A stretch of 44,924 nt of DNA, from assembly GCA_002279935.1 (NCBI GenBank), contig NCCZ01000016.1, positions 1-44,924 of the forward strand, in the 5' to 3' direction. Positions 8,129-17,218 of the stretch are shown here, one piece after another. Position 1 is the stretch's first letter, and each line of letters starts with the position of its first letter. The notes beneath the pieces are model-generated. The model made no database searches, was not told the DNA's origin, and saw nothing but the letters and a program-made list of their open reading frames with translations. The position numbers were made by a program, and so were the translations under genes. This DNA comes from Hyphomicrobium sp. 12-62-95. Its GTDB lineage: Bacteria; Pseudomonadota; Alphaproteobacteria; Rhizobiales; Hyphomicrobiaceae.

Positions 8129-10242
8129 GTACCTTTCTCAATGGGTTTGAACGATACTTGGGTCCCGGATGGCGCAGAGGTTGGTTGGCTTTCTTCCGGC
8201 TCTGTCCGCTTACGCAAGGTGCGCTTCAGGACGCCGGCCATATGTTTCAGAGTATTCGGGCTATCGACGAAGTAGCTATGTTCCATTGTTCCTAGGCCCC
8301 AAAAGTCGCACATGCCGGAGTCGGTGGTGGCGTCATAGTACGCCAGTCCCGGCAGCTCTATTCCGCTCGCGCCCCCGATCAGGCCGAGCCGCTCGGCGCC
8401 GCGAATCTTGCTGGAGAAAAGCAAGGCTTTGTCTTTCTCGGAGCCGTAGATGGATATCCCTTCGGCTAGAGCCGTTGTTTCCCTGATCTTGGCCGCGAAC
8501 ACGTCTGTCGAAAGATCTGGTGCGGCGAATACAACCTGGCCGAGACGGATGTCGTCGCGCGAGAAGAAGACGTCGCGCAAGTCACCCAGTGATCTCAGGA
8601 GCATTTGCGAGCCCATCGAATGGGCAACGAGATCCAGTCTCTGTACCTCGGGATCGCGCAGGATTGCGCGCAGGAAGCCGGACAACTGAAGCTCTGATCT
8701 CTCCGCGCTGTCCATGTCCCACAGATAGCTTGGCCACCAGCCGGCCGACGGCCAACTGAAGAGAAAGACCCTTCCTCTGTACCCGGTCGTCACCGCGATC
8801 TGAGCGGCTCGCAGGAGGGCATATTCAAACGGCGTGTTGTAACCGTGGACGAAGACGAGTGCGCGGGTCTCGTCATTGTAGAGCCATCGCTCCCGATCCT
8901 CGAACACAACTTCGTAGGCGCTCTTTGCAACATCAATGTTGGCTAGTGGCTTCGACTTGACGACAGAAAAAGTTGGTGTGTCTGGAACACTACCTGCATC
9001 TGATACGCCGGCAACTTTAGGCGGGTCGCCAAAAGAGATCTTTGGGTTTTCGGATTTTGGCACGGCAACAGACGCGCAACCGACCCGTAGGGTGTTGTTC
9101 TCGTCGCTCGAGGATGTGAACCAATTCTGCGGAAGTTCCCCGGCTCCAAGCGCGTCACCATTTGTGGCCCGGTTGGTTGCAAAGATGATCCGCACGGTTG
9201 TCGCGTCGGGACGCCGATCCGGCTCGACGTAGCACCCGCCCACCGAAACTCTGCTCCACCGGCTCTTTTCCTCAAACTCGGATCCGGTGATCACGGCTAG
9301 CGTTCGCATGGCATGTTGCCAGGACCAATGATCGAGAAGAGTGGCAGTCGCAGCTTTCAGTGCAGCGGGCTCTAGCTCCATAAGGGCTAGTAACTCGGCC
9401 TGTCTTTCATCGGAAATCTCACGATCTTTCATCCAAATTGAAAGCGCTGCGCGACGGGCCGCGGGGTCGGGCGTGTCCAAGATTTCAGCAGGGGGCGTCC
9501 AATAGTCGATGAGAGGACGCAGAAAGTCGGGCGTCTTCCAGTCTTGCGGAGGAGTGCTCAAGTAACTGATGTAGAAGCCGTAGACCTTGTCGCCGGATGC
9601 AAATGCCAGCTTGTGCTGATTTCTCTGTCGCGGGGCAAGTGCGCCACTGGGGTCGGAGGGTATCGCATCCGTGAGCTCGACAAGGAAATCGTGATCGGTG
9701 TGGGTGACGAGGCCGATGTTGGCGTCCCTAGCTTTGAGAAGAATGTCTCGCAGCATTTCGAAGGGGGGATTTTTGCGAAGCTGAAACTTGAACGCGTACA
9801 CCAGGACGTTTTCGGGTGTGGACCGGTAATAGTGTTCGGTGTCTCCGCTCTCGCTTGTCTTAGACGTGATCAGGCGCGGAACCAGTAGCCTTGTGCCGTG
9901 GGGGCCGTCCAGTTCAGCGATGTCGAACAGGCTTCGGAATGATGTTCCCATATCCAGAATGCGTTGGCTCTCGGCGAGGGCGAGTTCTTTGGTTGACGTG
10001 TCTCTCGTTCCATAGATCGCGCCCCACAGTTTCAGCGCTCTCCGGATGTCTTTGTTCTTGGCTAAATTCGGCCGCTTGTTCAGTGCGCCTGCAGCCACGA
10101 GCCCGAATTGCAGCTCTCGATCGACCGGCACGGTCCGCATCAAGCGCGAGTCGGCTGCGGCAGAAGTTCCAGCGACGGCGACCATAGCCAAGCTGAGGAA
10201 GAACTCCACAAGGCGCTTGATCGACATACAGCAACTCAACAT
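8101..10242 (-). CDS. Secreted DUF900-type alpha/beta hydrolase (esterase/lipase superfamily)
   Basis: The 713-residue product has a signal peptide (ending near AGTSAAADS, residues 24-32). It then has a long unrecognised N-terminal region of about 320 residues. The DUF900 hydrolase domain covers about residues 348-690: IIFATNRAT, FVHGYNTPFEYAL (oxyanion region, 464-476), and the nucleophile elbow AHSMG with Ser542. A later acid in AAPDLSTDVF and a His in MEHSYF complete a plausible triad. Between residues 250 and 330 there is an alpha-helical segment of unclear role. The ATG at 10242 is favoured over the one at 10227 because GGGG lies about seven bases upstream. The substrate is unknown. The 3' end overlaps the methyltransferase gene tail to tail by 28 bases. 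Confidence 0.82.
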   Translation of the reverse strand: MLSCCMSIKRLVEFFLSLAMVAVAGTSAAADSRLMRTVPVDRELQFGLVAAGALNKRPNLAKNKDIRRALKLWGAIYGTRDTSTKELALAESQRILDMGTSFRSLFDIAELDGPHGTRLLVPRLITSKTSESGDTEHYYRSTPENVLVYAFKFQLRKNPPFEMLRDILLKARDANIGLVTHTDHDFLVELTDAIPSDPSGALAPRQRNQHKLAFASGDKVYGFYISYLSTPPQDWKTPDFLRPLIDYWTPPAEILDTPDPAARRAALSIWMKDREISDERQAELLALMELEPAALKAATATLLDHWSWQHAMRTLAVITGSEFEEKSRWSRVSVGGCYVEPDRRPDATTVRIIFATNRATNGDALGAGELPQNWFTSSSDENNTLRVGCASVAVPKSENPKISFGDPPKVAGVSDAGSVPDTPTFSVVKSKPLANIDVAKSAYEVVFEDRERWLYNDETRALVFVHGYNTPFEYALLRAAQIAVTTGYRGRVFLFSWPSAGWWPSYLWDMDSAERSELQLSGFLRAILRDPEVQRLDLVAHSMGSQMLLRSLGDLRDVFFSRDDIRLGQVVFAAPDLSTDVFAAKIRETTALAEGISIYGSEKDKALLFSSKIRGAERLGLIGGASGIELPGLAYYDATTDSGMCDFWGLGTMEHSYFVDSPNTLKHMAGVLKRTLRKRTEPEESQPTSAPSGTQVSFKPIEKGTQRCWWEFD

Positions 10243-10412
10243 GATGACCCCGCTGAAATCACAAATAGGATATTGCTTCGACTTTTGCGGACGTTAGGCT
10301 CAAAGCATGCCGCGATCGGTAATGGGGTGGTGGGCGCTAACTGCTACTTCAGTTGTCGATCGATGGGCTGGTTCTGGCAACTTCCTAGTTTGGCTCGGCG
10401 GACGCAAAGCAA

Positions 10413-10700
10413 TCAAGCCAGGAAGTTGTGTCGATTGAAAGTTCGCTGGTTGGCGGCTCCAAACCTGGCCGAAATCGCGTTCAATCGTTCTGTGCGATCG
10501 AGCATAGGAATCAATGATTTCGGTAGCTTCGTCTGTTCGGCCTACTCGGTGCAGTGCTCGACCATCGACATCGTCCGATGCCCGGTTATGGCGGCAATCT
10601 CTTTGCTCGCGGCGCTGGCCTCGGCCAGTCCCTTGGCTGTCGTATTCCGCAGTTTATGAAATGCAGGTGTTCGAGCGTTGGCCTGCCCCTCATCGCGATA
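10413..10700 (-). pseudogene. Tyrosine recombinase (phage-type integrase), C-terminal remnant
   Basis: One minus frame reads ANARTPAFHKLRNTTAKGL, then AEASAASKEIAAITGHRTM and SMVEHCTE. It stops at TAG (10542-10544), and then continues in frame with AEQTKLPKS up to TGA at 10413. FHKLR is the HxxR box and ITGH the second conserved His. The residue expected to be the catalytic Tyr in HYT is Cys, one base change away. Together with the internal stop and the missing N-terminal part, this is a dead integrase. A 9-bp inverted repeat (CAACTTCCT at 10378 and AGGAAGTTG at 10420) lies at its 3' end. It marks a past integration near here. Confidence 0.78.
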
Positions 10701-10739
10701 CTAGGGATTAAGTGAGAGCCCGGCCGCTTGCAGCCAGCA

Positions 10740-12745
10740 TCAGGGATGACCGTCGACGCGGAATTGCATCATGAAGTAAGGCGGCAGGCAGGCGCCGCTG
10801 GTGCTGTCCTTTGTGACGACGCAGATGTAGTCGTCGCGACATGGGTTGGCGCTGTCACACTCGCGTAGGCCCACTAGGTCGGTGTGGCGGTCGGTAAAGC
10901 ACGTTTTGAAGTTGGCCACAGTAGCCAGGCACTTGTTGAAATCTTGGCCAGCGTGGCGGGCGCAAATGGAGCTTGCTGGAAAGCGGCCTTGGCACGACTT
11001 CTGGTAGATCATGCCGCCGAAGAAACCGCCCGCCTGCGGCGCTGCCCTTTGCCGGCTGCCATTGATGGCCAGATGCGGTGGTGTCAACAGTTTTCCTGGT
11101 GCCGGTTTGAGGCGCGCATAGGTATCGCTGCCAAAACTTTTGCTCTGAATTGCGCCATATTCCGCGACGTCGCCGGTGCCGAAGCGGCCTTTCGTCATGC
11201 AAACGCCGAGGCCGGGCTGCTTGGGGTTGTCGTGTGGCGTGACGCACGTGAGCCCGCTTGTGCAAGTCCAAGCTTTGAAACTTGGATCGTTGGCCCGATT
11301 GGCATAGCAGGTGGCCCCCCACCCATTGAGAAATCCGGTGCCGATGATGCTGAAGCGCGGCGCACTCGTGCGTTCGGTAGCCAGGGAGCGGCGAGGGCGC
11401 AACGAGAAGCCGCGCGCCCAATCCGGCTCATTGCCAGCGGCCAGCGCCTCGAGCACCCTGCGGCGGCGCGGGGCGTCGCCGTAGAAATGAGCGGATGCAG
11501 GAACGAAGATCGCGTTTTCTGGGAGATGACGTTTGCTGGCAGCGGAATCGATCCCCATGAAGTGAAAACCACCAATGGCACGGGATTGGTGGCATCCCAC
11601 GCAACCCGCATCATCGAAGCGCATGCGAAATCCATCGGGTGAGGAGATGTTTTTCAGTCTGCCGGAAGGCTCATCGGCGGTGGCGATCGCAGCGGCGAGT
11701 TCAGCATCGGTGAGCAAACCGTAGAAGGTTCGATTGCCGGAGCGGGCATGGCCCCCGGGGGCGAATGAGCGGCCATTGATGGCGCGGAACTCTTTAGGAA
11801 TTTCGATGGTACCGGCATCGAGGGCGCGCACGTCTTCGGGGTCAAGCAGCCAGGATTTGAAGCGGGCGAGGAGGTTTGGATTGGCCATGAGCCGGTCGCG
11901 ATCAACCATGTTTTCCATGGCGGTTTCGCGGAAAACCGGTTTGGCGTCCGCGGTCCCTGGGCTTGCTGGAATGTAGTTGAAGACTTTCAGCACATACTCC
12001 GCGTGGCCGCCGAATTCCGAAATGCTGGCGGCAGGCCGGCGCAGCGATTGGAAGTTCGTTTCGATGCGGTCGATGTGCGCTGGAGATGCGCCATGCAAAT
12101 GGCCGCTTGGTCCCAAAAGATAGTCAACAGCCGGCGCTCCGCGCAGCGCGCTCTCGCCCGCGCCAATCCACTTCTGCGCTAGATCGCGGCAGGTGACAGC
12201 CTCCTGCGGCAGCTTGGAGTGCAGGACGAGGTTGAGTGTCATAGGCAGGCGCGAGCGGGCCAATCCGTTGCTTGTCTGGCGTATATATTCGAGGCGATAG
12301 ATGAGGCGGATTTCCCACATTTGTCGGGCTGTCGGTATGTGCGGTCCAGCCTCTGCACGATGCCGACAAGGGGAAAGCGGGCGTCGCGGGCTGATAGGAA
12401 TGTCGTATCGAACAAGCGCTTGTGGTTGAAGGCCATGCCGACGCCGGCGCCAGGGTTGGCGCGCTTCGTTGTGGCCATTTCGCGCTCGACGACGCGGAAA
12501 ACGTCCTGCATTTGGGGAATGGCGGAGAGCGCCGCGTTGTTGGCGGGCGTTACGGTAGCACCACTTTGCCAGCCGGGTTTGAGCAACGCATCAAGGGCCA
12601 AGCCCTTCTTTTCCAACTGCTCGAGAATGTCGGGATCCGTAATCGCCAATCCGGCTTCGAGTTTGGCGCTTGATGCGACACCAGCTGGGGCACAAAATCC
12701 ATAGAACACCGCGAGAGCTAATGTGTATAAAATCTTTCGCTGCAT
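10740..12745 (-). pseudogene. Secreted cysteine-rich protein with one CxxCH motif, split by a frameshift
   Basis: Two overlapping minus frames encode one protein of about 667 residues. The upstream frame starts at ATG 12745 with a signal peptide (MQRKILYTLALAVFYGF, ending near VASSA) and reaches RLDRTYRQPDKCG. The downstream frame takes over near 12310 with EIRLIYRLEYIRQTSNG and runs to 10740. A one-base indel in the GTGGGAAA stretch explains the split; it could be real or a sequencing error. DAGCVGCHQSRAIGG (about 11585-11605) has a single CxxCH, which suggests covalent haem but may only be a structural motif. The last 200 residues hold at least twelve cysteines, in pairs typical of periplasmic disulfides. 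I do not recognise the family. Because the rest is intact, loss of function would be recent. Confidence 0.7.
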
Positions 12746-12914
12746 ACAGACCCCGAACCGAACCAAAGAAGCCGAGATACAAAGTAAGTTGGGAACCAAC
12801 GAACGACCAATGACTATTCCAAAACAAGGACGATAGCCACGCTAGTGGATCTCCAGGTTAGTGGGACATATGGGATTGTATTTTGGGCTCCATCACCTAG
12901 GCGAAGTCAATCGG

Positions 12915-12992
12915 TCGCTTATGGCCCGTCGCGTTTGCAGCTCGACGGTCGGTTTCGGACCATTGCGGTAATCGCCAGTGGTGCGCTTCTTC
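12915..12992 (+). repeat. Diverged dispersed intergenic repeat, copy B
   Basis: GCCCGTCGCGTTT at 12924 is followed by GACGG, GGTTTCGGAC and GTGGTGCG in the same order and spacing as copy A near 5558. Identity is roughly 70% by eye. Neither copy encodes a conserved protein in an obvious frame. Confidence 0.5.
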
Positions 12993-13338
12993 GCTGGCCA
13001 TGTTGCTCGCCACGACCAGCATCCGCTGATCGAGTATCAGCGGTCGTGCTCGTTTGAGCGATGCTCCTTGGCTCTGGATCATTGTTTCCAAGGGCGCTCT
13101 ACCGCCGGCTTTGGCGAAGAGCGGTGCAGTCTTTGGTGATGCGGACTTGCGCAATCGTGGGGTTCGCTGCAACCAGCGCGACTTGCCAATTCAAAACTTC
13201 TGCGTGTAATTTTCGATGACCAAGCTAGATCCGATTTGAACCTACTGCGAAAAAGGCCAACGATATCAGTCGCCGCCAGAAGACGACGGTAAAGCCTTTG
13301 CGGCTAAGTTATTGTTGTTATCCGAATTGGAATGCGCG

Positions 13339-13354
13339 TCGTGGTTGCGGGGGC
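13339..13354 (-). repeat. Copy of the tRNA-fMet 3' end, candidate attachment-site remnant
   Basis: TCGTGGTTGCGGGGGC occurs here and again at 22066-22081, where it is the 3' end of the tRNA-fMet gene (read on the minus strand) plus three flanking bases. Both copies have the same orientation. Integrases that target tRNA 3' ends leave such direct repeats at the two borders of an island. The match is only 16 bp, so this remains a candidate. Confidence 0.4.
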
Positions 13355-13546
13355 GCGATGCCACCGAGACGTGATTTGCAGAGTCTGAGCTTGTTGCTCT
13401 TCGGGATCTGTCGATCTAACTGACCAGTTTGGGTGAAGCCGCACGGGGAGCCCGCTGGTAAACACTCAGCGCAAAACAACTTCGTCGCTGTGCCGCCCAT
13501 GGTCTCTACGACGTCGATATGGCCGCGCCGTTGAAGTGTCGGTGAG

Positions 13547-13571
13547 GGAACAAAATCTAGGGCACTGTGTT
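13547..13571 (+). promoter_or_regulatory. EcfG-type general stress promoter
   Basis: GGAAC (13547-13551), 17 bases, then GTT (13569-13571) fits the alphaproteobacterial EcfG/RpoE2 consensus. It ends 29 bases before the ATG of the small membrane protein gene on the same strand, a normal distance for promoter and leader. Confidence 0.7.
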
Positions 13572-13600
13572 GCAATAGAAGTTCAACTGGAGGCCTTCCA

Positions 13601-13828
13601 ATGCGTATCGCAACGTATATTGCCACACTGCCGATGATGACTTCATTGGCGTTTGCCCAGCAGCCTGGTCAGCAGACAGCAGACGACCAAGCCATTCCCG
13701 CTCTGATGTTCTTCACTCTGTTCGCAGCTTTGGCGATCGGTGTCGGCGGCCTCATGTGGTTTTTGCGCAAACGGTCAAATAGGGATGCCATGAAAGGGTC
13801 CACGGACGATCAGCGCCCTATGCATTGA
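13601..13828 (+). CDS. Small membrane protein, putative EcfG target
   Basis: The 75-residue product has a signal-like N-terminus (MRIATYIATLPMMTSLAFAQ), a short Gln-rich linker (QPGQQTADDQ) and one membrane span, IPALMFFTLFAALAIGVGGL, followed by FLRKRSNRD as a positive cytoplasmic anchor. It is therefore probably anchored with a short periplasmic segment after cleavage. GGAGG lies seven bases before the ATG, one of the best ribosome binding sites in the window, and an EcfG-type box lies just upstream. No family was recognised. It ends eight bases from the stop of the convergent ligD gene. Confidence 0.78.
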   Translation: MRIATYIATLPMMTSLAFAQQPGQQTADDQAIPALMFFTLFAALAIGVGGLMWFLRKRSNRDAMKGSTDDQRPMH

Positions 13829-13835
13829 CTAGCAT

Positions 13836-16478
13836 CTACCTAATGAGCTTGCGTATCGCCGGCTCCAAGGGCCGTTCGGCATCACAATAGTCCGCCCAAG
13901 GCTTTGATCGGCGTAAAAGACCAGCGGCCGAATACAAAGTGTATTTTTGCGGATCGATCCCCCGCCGCAACGTGGTCCATGCAATCGGCATGGAGACCGG
14001 TGCGCCTGGGCGTGCACGTGGCGATAAGGGAGCGACCGCCGTCGACATCAGGTCATTACGCAAATAGTCGAGAAAGATGCGGCCGGGCCGCAGCGCCTTC
14101 GTCATCTTGATAAGAAACTTGTCGGGGCTGTCATTCGCCATCTGGGCGCAGACTGCTTGGGCAAATGTCTTCGCCTCCGGCCACCTCAACTTCGTTTTAG
14201 CCACGCTGATGGGCGTCACGACATGGAGCCCTTTCCCACCCGTCGTCTTGCAAAAGCAGATCAGCCCAAAACCCTCCAAACGGTCCTTGATCTCCCGAGC
14301 GGCTTCGATGACAGCGTCGAAAGAAACGTCAGATGCCGGGTCCAGATCGAAAACCAAGCGGCCGGGCTTGTCCGGATCGCCCGGTGCGCAGTTCCAGGGA
14401 TGAAATTCCACGCCACCGCTCTGCGCTGCCGCAACCAATGCCTCCACATCGTCGAATTGCAAATAGGGCTGGCGGTCGCCCGATACCGTTACGCGACCGA
14501 TGAGGGGGGACATGCCTGCCATCGGATGCCTTTGAAAAAAGGTTTGGGCCTCGATGCCGTCAGGGGCTCTAATGATGGAACATGGCCGCCCGCGCAAATG
14601 ATCGATCATCCAAGACCCCACGGACTCGAGATATTCGGCCAGATCGCGCTTGGTAGCAGGTCCCGTGGAATTGCTTTCGGGCCACATCACCTTGTCGGGA
14701 TGCGAAATGATCGTCCCCATGACGACGGCCTTGCGGCTTGCATTCGATTTTTTCATGGGTGCTGGCCTTGATAACGACAACGATTTGGCGATCGTCGAAG
14801 GGACGTCCACACGCACGTGCGTTGCTGGCTTGTCGGCGCGGAGACCTTTGAACGACGCCTGACGCACCATGCCGTTCGCGGTCCAGCCCGCAAAATGAAT
14901 TTCAGCGACAAGCTTGGGCTTCACCCACGTCACATCCGGAGCGCGCTTTGGCGCTTCACTACCAGAAAATGGACTTTTGTCGGTGGTCAACGCATTCAGC
15001 TTTTTGAGAAGCGCAGCCGCGTTTTGAGCGTTGAAGCCGGTGCCGACGCGGCCCGCGTAGCGAAGTGCGCCGTTCTCGTACACACCAACCAGCAACGCGC
15101 GAATAACATTATTTTTTCCGCTCCAGCCACCAATCACAACTTCCTGACCGTTCCGGCACTTGGCCTTAGCCCAGGCTCCGGTCCGTCCTGAGGTATAAGG
15201 CGCCTGCGCGCGTTTGGAGACAATGCCTTCAAGAGCCATCCGGCAGGCCGACTGATAAACCGCATCCCCCGGTTCACTGACATGTTCGACGAAGCGAACA
15301 TTATTTGGCAGCTTACCACCCTGCAAAATCAACGCGTGAAGATGCTCTTTGCGCACCGTGAGAGGCATCGATCGCAGATCATTCCCGCCCGCGAATAGAA
15401 CGTCGAACGCACAATAGATGAGTGCGTTCGCGCGACCGGTGGAGAGCGCGGCTTGCAGAGCGGCAAAATCCGGCGATCCATTCTCATCGACCGCAACGAC
15501 TTCACCATCGATGAGAGCGTCGGGGAGCGTGCTGGCGGATTGAGCAATCGAAGCGAACTTAGCCGTCCAATCAAGTCCGGTGCGCGTGCGCAATGTCGCC
15601 TCACCGTCAACGATCCGAAGTTGAACCCGGTAGCCATCGAATTTGATTTCGTGGAGCCAGTCGTCGCCGGTGGGAGGCCGAGACACGGTCTTGCAAAGCT
15701 GAGGTTCAATAAACTGAGGTATGGACGCCGGTTTGTCCTTTCGGGAACCCGCGGTTCGCCTTTTCGGAGCCGTAGCCTTCTTCAGCGCTGGAATAGCCGC
15801 CTCTGCGGTGCCGGACTTTGCCCGTGACCGCCAGACCGCCCCGGCCGTCAACGGAACTTCGGCACGTGTGATGAACGGCGTAGCCGCCTTGCCCTTGCCG
15901 GCCGTGATCTGCTCCATCGTGCGGCCGGAAGCCGCCGAACGATCGTCATCCGTGACCGGTGGCGCACCGGCGCGATCGAAACCATCGTGATGTTTGATCA
16001 AAAGCCAATTGGTGCGGTTGCCCTTTTCGCGATCCCGGCGCAGGCGAACGAGCGCGAATGACCCCTCCAGCTTTTCGCCGGCAAGCGTGAACTTCAGCTC
16101 GCCGCTTTCAATGGCCTCGGCGGGCTCGACATCCGGCGCAGGTGACCAGAATCCGCGATCCCAGATCATGACGGTGCCCCCGCCGTATTGGCCTTTGGGA
16201 ATCGTACCCTCGAAATCGCCGTAGTCGAGCGGATGGTCTTCCACCTCGACGGCCAGCCGCCTATCCGAGGGATCAAGCGACGGTCCCCTGGTCACCGCCC
16301 ACGACTTGAAGACGCCGCCAACTTCGAGGCGCAGATCATAGTGAAGCCGGCGGGCGGCGTGCTTTTGAATGACGAAGCGGGGATGCGCCGCCGCGGCGAT
16401 CCGGACTTTCCCGCTGGGCTCCTGGGATTTCTCGAAATCTCGCTTCTGCCGGTAGGAAATTAGTTTTTGCTTGGCCAT
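13836..16478 (-). CDS. ligD: Non-homologous end-joining DNA ligase LigD (3'-phosphoesterase, ligase and polymerase domains)
   Basis: LigD processes and seals DNA double-strand ends together with Ku. The domain order is phosphoesterase, ligase, polymerase. The phosphoesterase domain (about residues 30-165) shows HPRFVIQKHAARRLHYDLRL and EDHPLDYGDFEG. The ATP-dependent ligase domain (about 255-560) has EIKFDGYR with the adenylated Lys279, and later LEGIVSKR and WAKAKC. The polymerase/primase domain (about 585-870) has VFDLDP (Asp711 and Asp713) and KTTGGKGLHVVTP. I chose ATG 16478 (880 residues), because MAKQKLISYRQKRDF matches family starts and GGGAA precedes it; an ATG 18 bases upstream is in frame. 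An EcfG-type box lies 88 bases upstream. The gene is divergent from the YciE/F gene; ku lies beyond that on the same strand as ligD. Confidence 0.96.
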   Translation of the reverse strand: MAKQKLISYRQKRDFEKSQEPSGKVRIAAAAHPRFVIQKHAARRLHYDLRLEVGGVFKSWAVTRGPSLDPSDRRLAVEVEDHPLDYGDFEGTIPKGQYGGGTVMIWDRGFWSPAPDVEPAEAIESGELKFTLAGEKLEGSFALVRLRRDREKGNRTNWLLIKHHDGFDRAGAPPVTDDDRSAASGRTMEQITAGKGKAATPFITRAEVPLTAGAVWRSRAKSGTAEAAIPALKKATAPKRRTAGSRKDKPASIPQFIEPQLCKTVSRPPTGDDWLHEIKFDGYRVQLRIVDGEATLRTRTGLDWTAKFASIAQSASTLPDALIDGEVVAVDENGSPDFAALQAALSTGRANALIYCAFDVLFAGGNDLRSMPLTVRKEHLHALILQGGKLPNNVRFVEHVSEPGDAVYQSACRMALEGIVSKRAQAPYTSGRTGAWAKAKCRNGQEVVIGGWSGKNNVIRALLVGVYENGALRYAGRVGTGFNAQNAAALLKKLNALTTDKSPFSGSEAPKRAPDVTWVKPKLVAEIHFAGWTANGMVRQASFKGLRADKPATHVRVDVPSTIAKSLSLSRPAPMKKSNASRKAVVMGTIISHPDKVMWPESNSTGPATKRDLAEYLESVGSWMIDHLRGRPCSIIRAPDGIEAQTFFQRHPMAGMSPLIGRVTVSGDRQPYLQFDDVEALVAAAQSGGVEFHPWNCAPGDPDKPGRLVFDLDPASDVSFDAVIEAAREIKDRLEGFGLICFCKTTGGKGLHVVTPISVAKTKLRWPEAKTFAQAVCAQMANDSPDKFLIKMTKALRPGRIFLDYLRNDLMSTAVAPLSPRARPGAPVSMPIAWTTLRRGIDPQKYTLYSAAGLLRRSKPWADYCDAERPLEPAIRKLIR

Positions 16479-16565
16479 CACAAGTTTCCCAATCATCTCA
16501 GATAACCAGCACCGCGGTGTATTGCCCGGCGCACCGCCGCAGCATCGCGCACCATGAGTTCACTG

Positions 16566-16590
16566 AACAAAATTTCGAAAGTTCGGTTCC
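16566..16590 (-). promoter_or_regulatory. EcfG-type general stress promoter for ligD
   Basis: On the minus strand GGAAC (16590-16586) is followed after 17 bases by GTT (16568-16566). It points to ligD with its start 88 bases away. It is back to back with the box for the YciE/F gene, only eight bases apart. Confidence 0.72.
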
Positions 16591-16598
16591 GCCACGAA

Positions 16599-16623
16599 GG
16601 AACATTCGGGGGATCGCAAAGTT
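16599..16623 (+). promoter_or_regulatory. EcfG-type general stress promoter for the YciE/F-like gene
   Basis: GGAAC (16599-16603), 17 bases, then GTT (16621-16623). The gene's ATG at 16681 is 57 bases further on. Together with the ligD box it forms a divergent promoter pair. Confidence 0.75.
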
Positions 16624-16680
16624 CTCGCCCTACGGTACGAAATGGCCGGGATCCCAGAACAACATAAGGATGAGTGCGTC

Positions 16681-17163
16681 ATGAAAACGCTCAAGGACTT
16701 GTTCGTTCACACGCTGCAGGATGTCTACTACGCCGAGCAGCAGATCGTCGAAGCGTTGCCTAAGATGATTGAAAAGGCGGAAGCCAACGAGCTGCGCAAC
16801 GTTCTTAAGGCGCATCTCGCCGAGACCCAGACGCAGGTTGAGCGGCTTGAAGCCGTCTTCGAAATGATCGACGAAGAGCCCGCCACCGAGATCTGCGAGG
16901 GCGTCGATGGACTTATCGAAGAAGCCGAAGAGCTGATGGATGAGGTGGACGACAGGTCGGTTCTCGATGCTGGCATCGTGGCGAGCGGCCAAGCCGTCGA
17001 GCATTACGAAATAGCCCGTTATGGCACGTTGGCCGCGTGGGCTGCGCAGTTGGGCCTCACCGAAGCCAAAGACCTTTTGGAAGAGACGCTCGAGGAAGAA
17101 AAGCGGGCTGACCGGCTGCTGTCGGAAATCGCAGTGCAAAATATCAATCGCCAGGCCGCCTAA
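16681..17163 (+). CDS. YciE/YciF-like ferritin-fold protein (DUF892)
   Basis: The 160-residue product is an all-helical, acidic protein of the DUF892 family (ferritin-like four-helix bundle), widely linked to stress responses; a biochemical role is not established. The opening KTLKDLFVHTLQDVYYAEQQIVEALPKM (quoted only as landmark: DLF, YYAEQQI) is diagnostic. Conserved acidic and His positions appear in HLAETQTQVERLE and AVEHYEIARYGTL. ATG 16681 has AAGGA nine bases upstream; an in-frame ATG at 16642 has none. An EcfG-type box precedes it and a terminator (17183-17213) follows, so it is a single-gene transcript. Confidence 0.93.
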   Translation: MKTLKDLFVHTLQDVYYAEQQIVEALPKMIEKAEANELRNVLKAHLAETQTQVERLEAVFEMIDEEPATEICEGVDGLIEEAEELMDEVDDRSVLDAGIVASGQAVEHYEIARYGTLAAWAAQLGLTEAKDLLEETLEEEKRADRLLSEIAVQNINRQAA

Positions 17164-17182
17164 CCCGCGGCACGGAAGAGTG

Positions 17183-17213
17183 GGGCCGCCCGGAGTTCCA
17201 GGCGGCCCTTTTT
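17183..17213 (+). terminator. Rho-independent terminator of the YciE/F-like gene
   Basis: GGGCCGCC (17183-17190) pairs with GGCGGCCC (17201-17208) across a 10-base loop and is followed by five T. It starts 20 bases after the stop codon and just before the convergent ku stop. Confidence 0.85.
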
Positions 17214-17218
17214 CTATG

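Larger units (their letters stand above)
12746..13546. other. Long intergenic stretch with a dispersed repeat and a tRNA-end copy
   Basis: No open frame here looks genuine. The stretch holds copy B of the dispersed repeat (about 12915-12992) and a 16-bp exact copy of the tRNA-fMet 3' end (13339-13354). The rest looks like decayed sequence between the frameshifted secreted protein and the stress block. Confidence 0.6.

Noticed and set aside
10884..11642. Plus-strand open frame of 252 codons
   Set aside because: It is antisense to the cysteine-rich secreted protein whose order and signal peptide are convincing; it has no ribosome binding site or domain.
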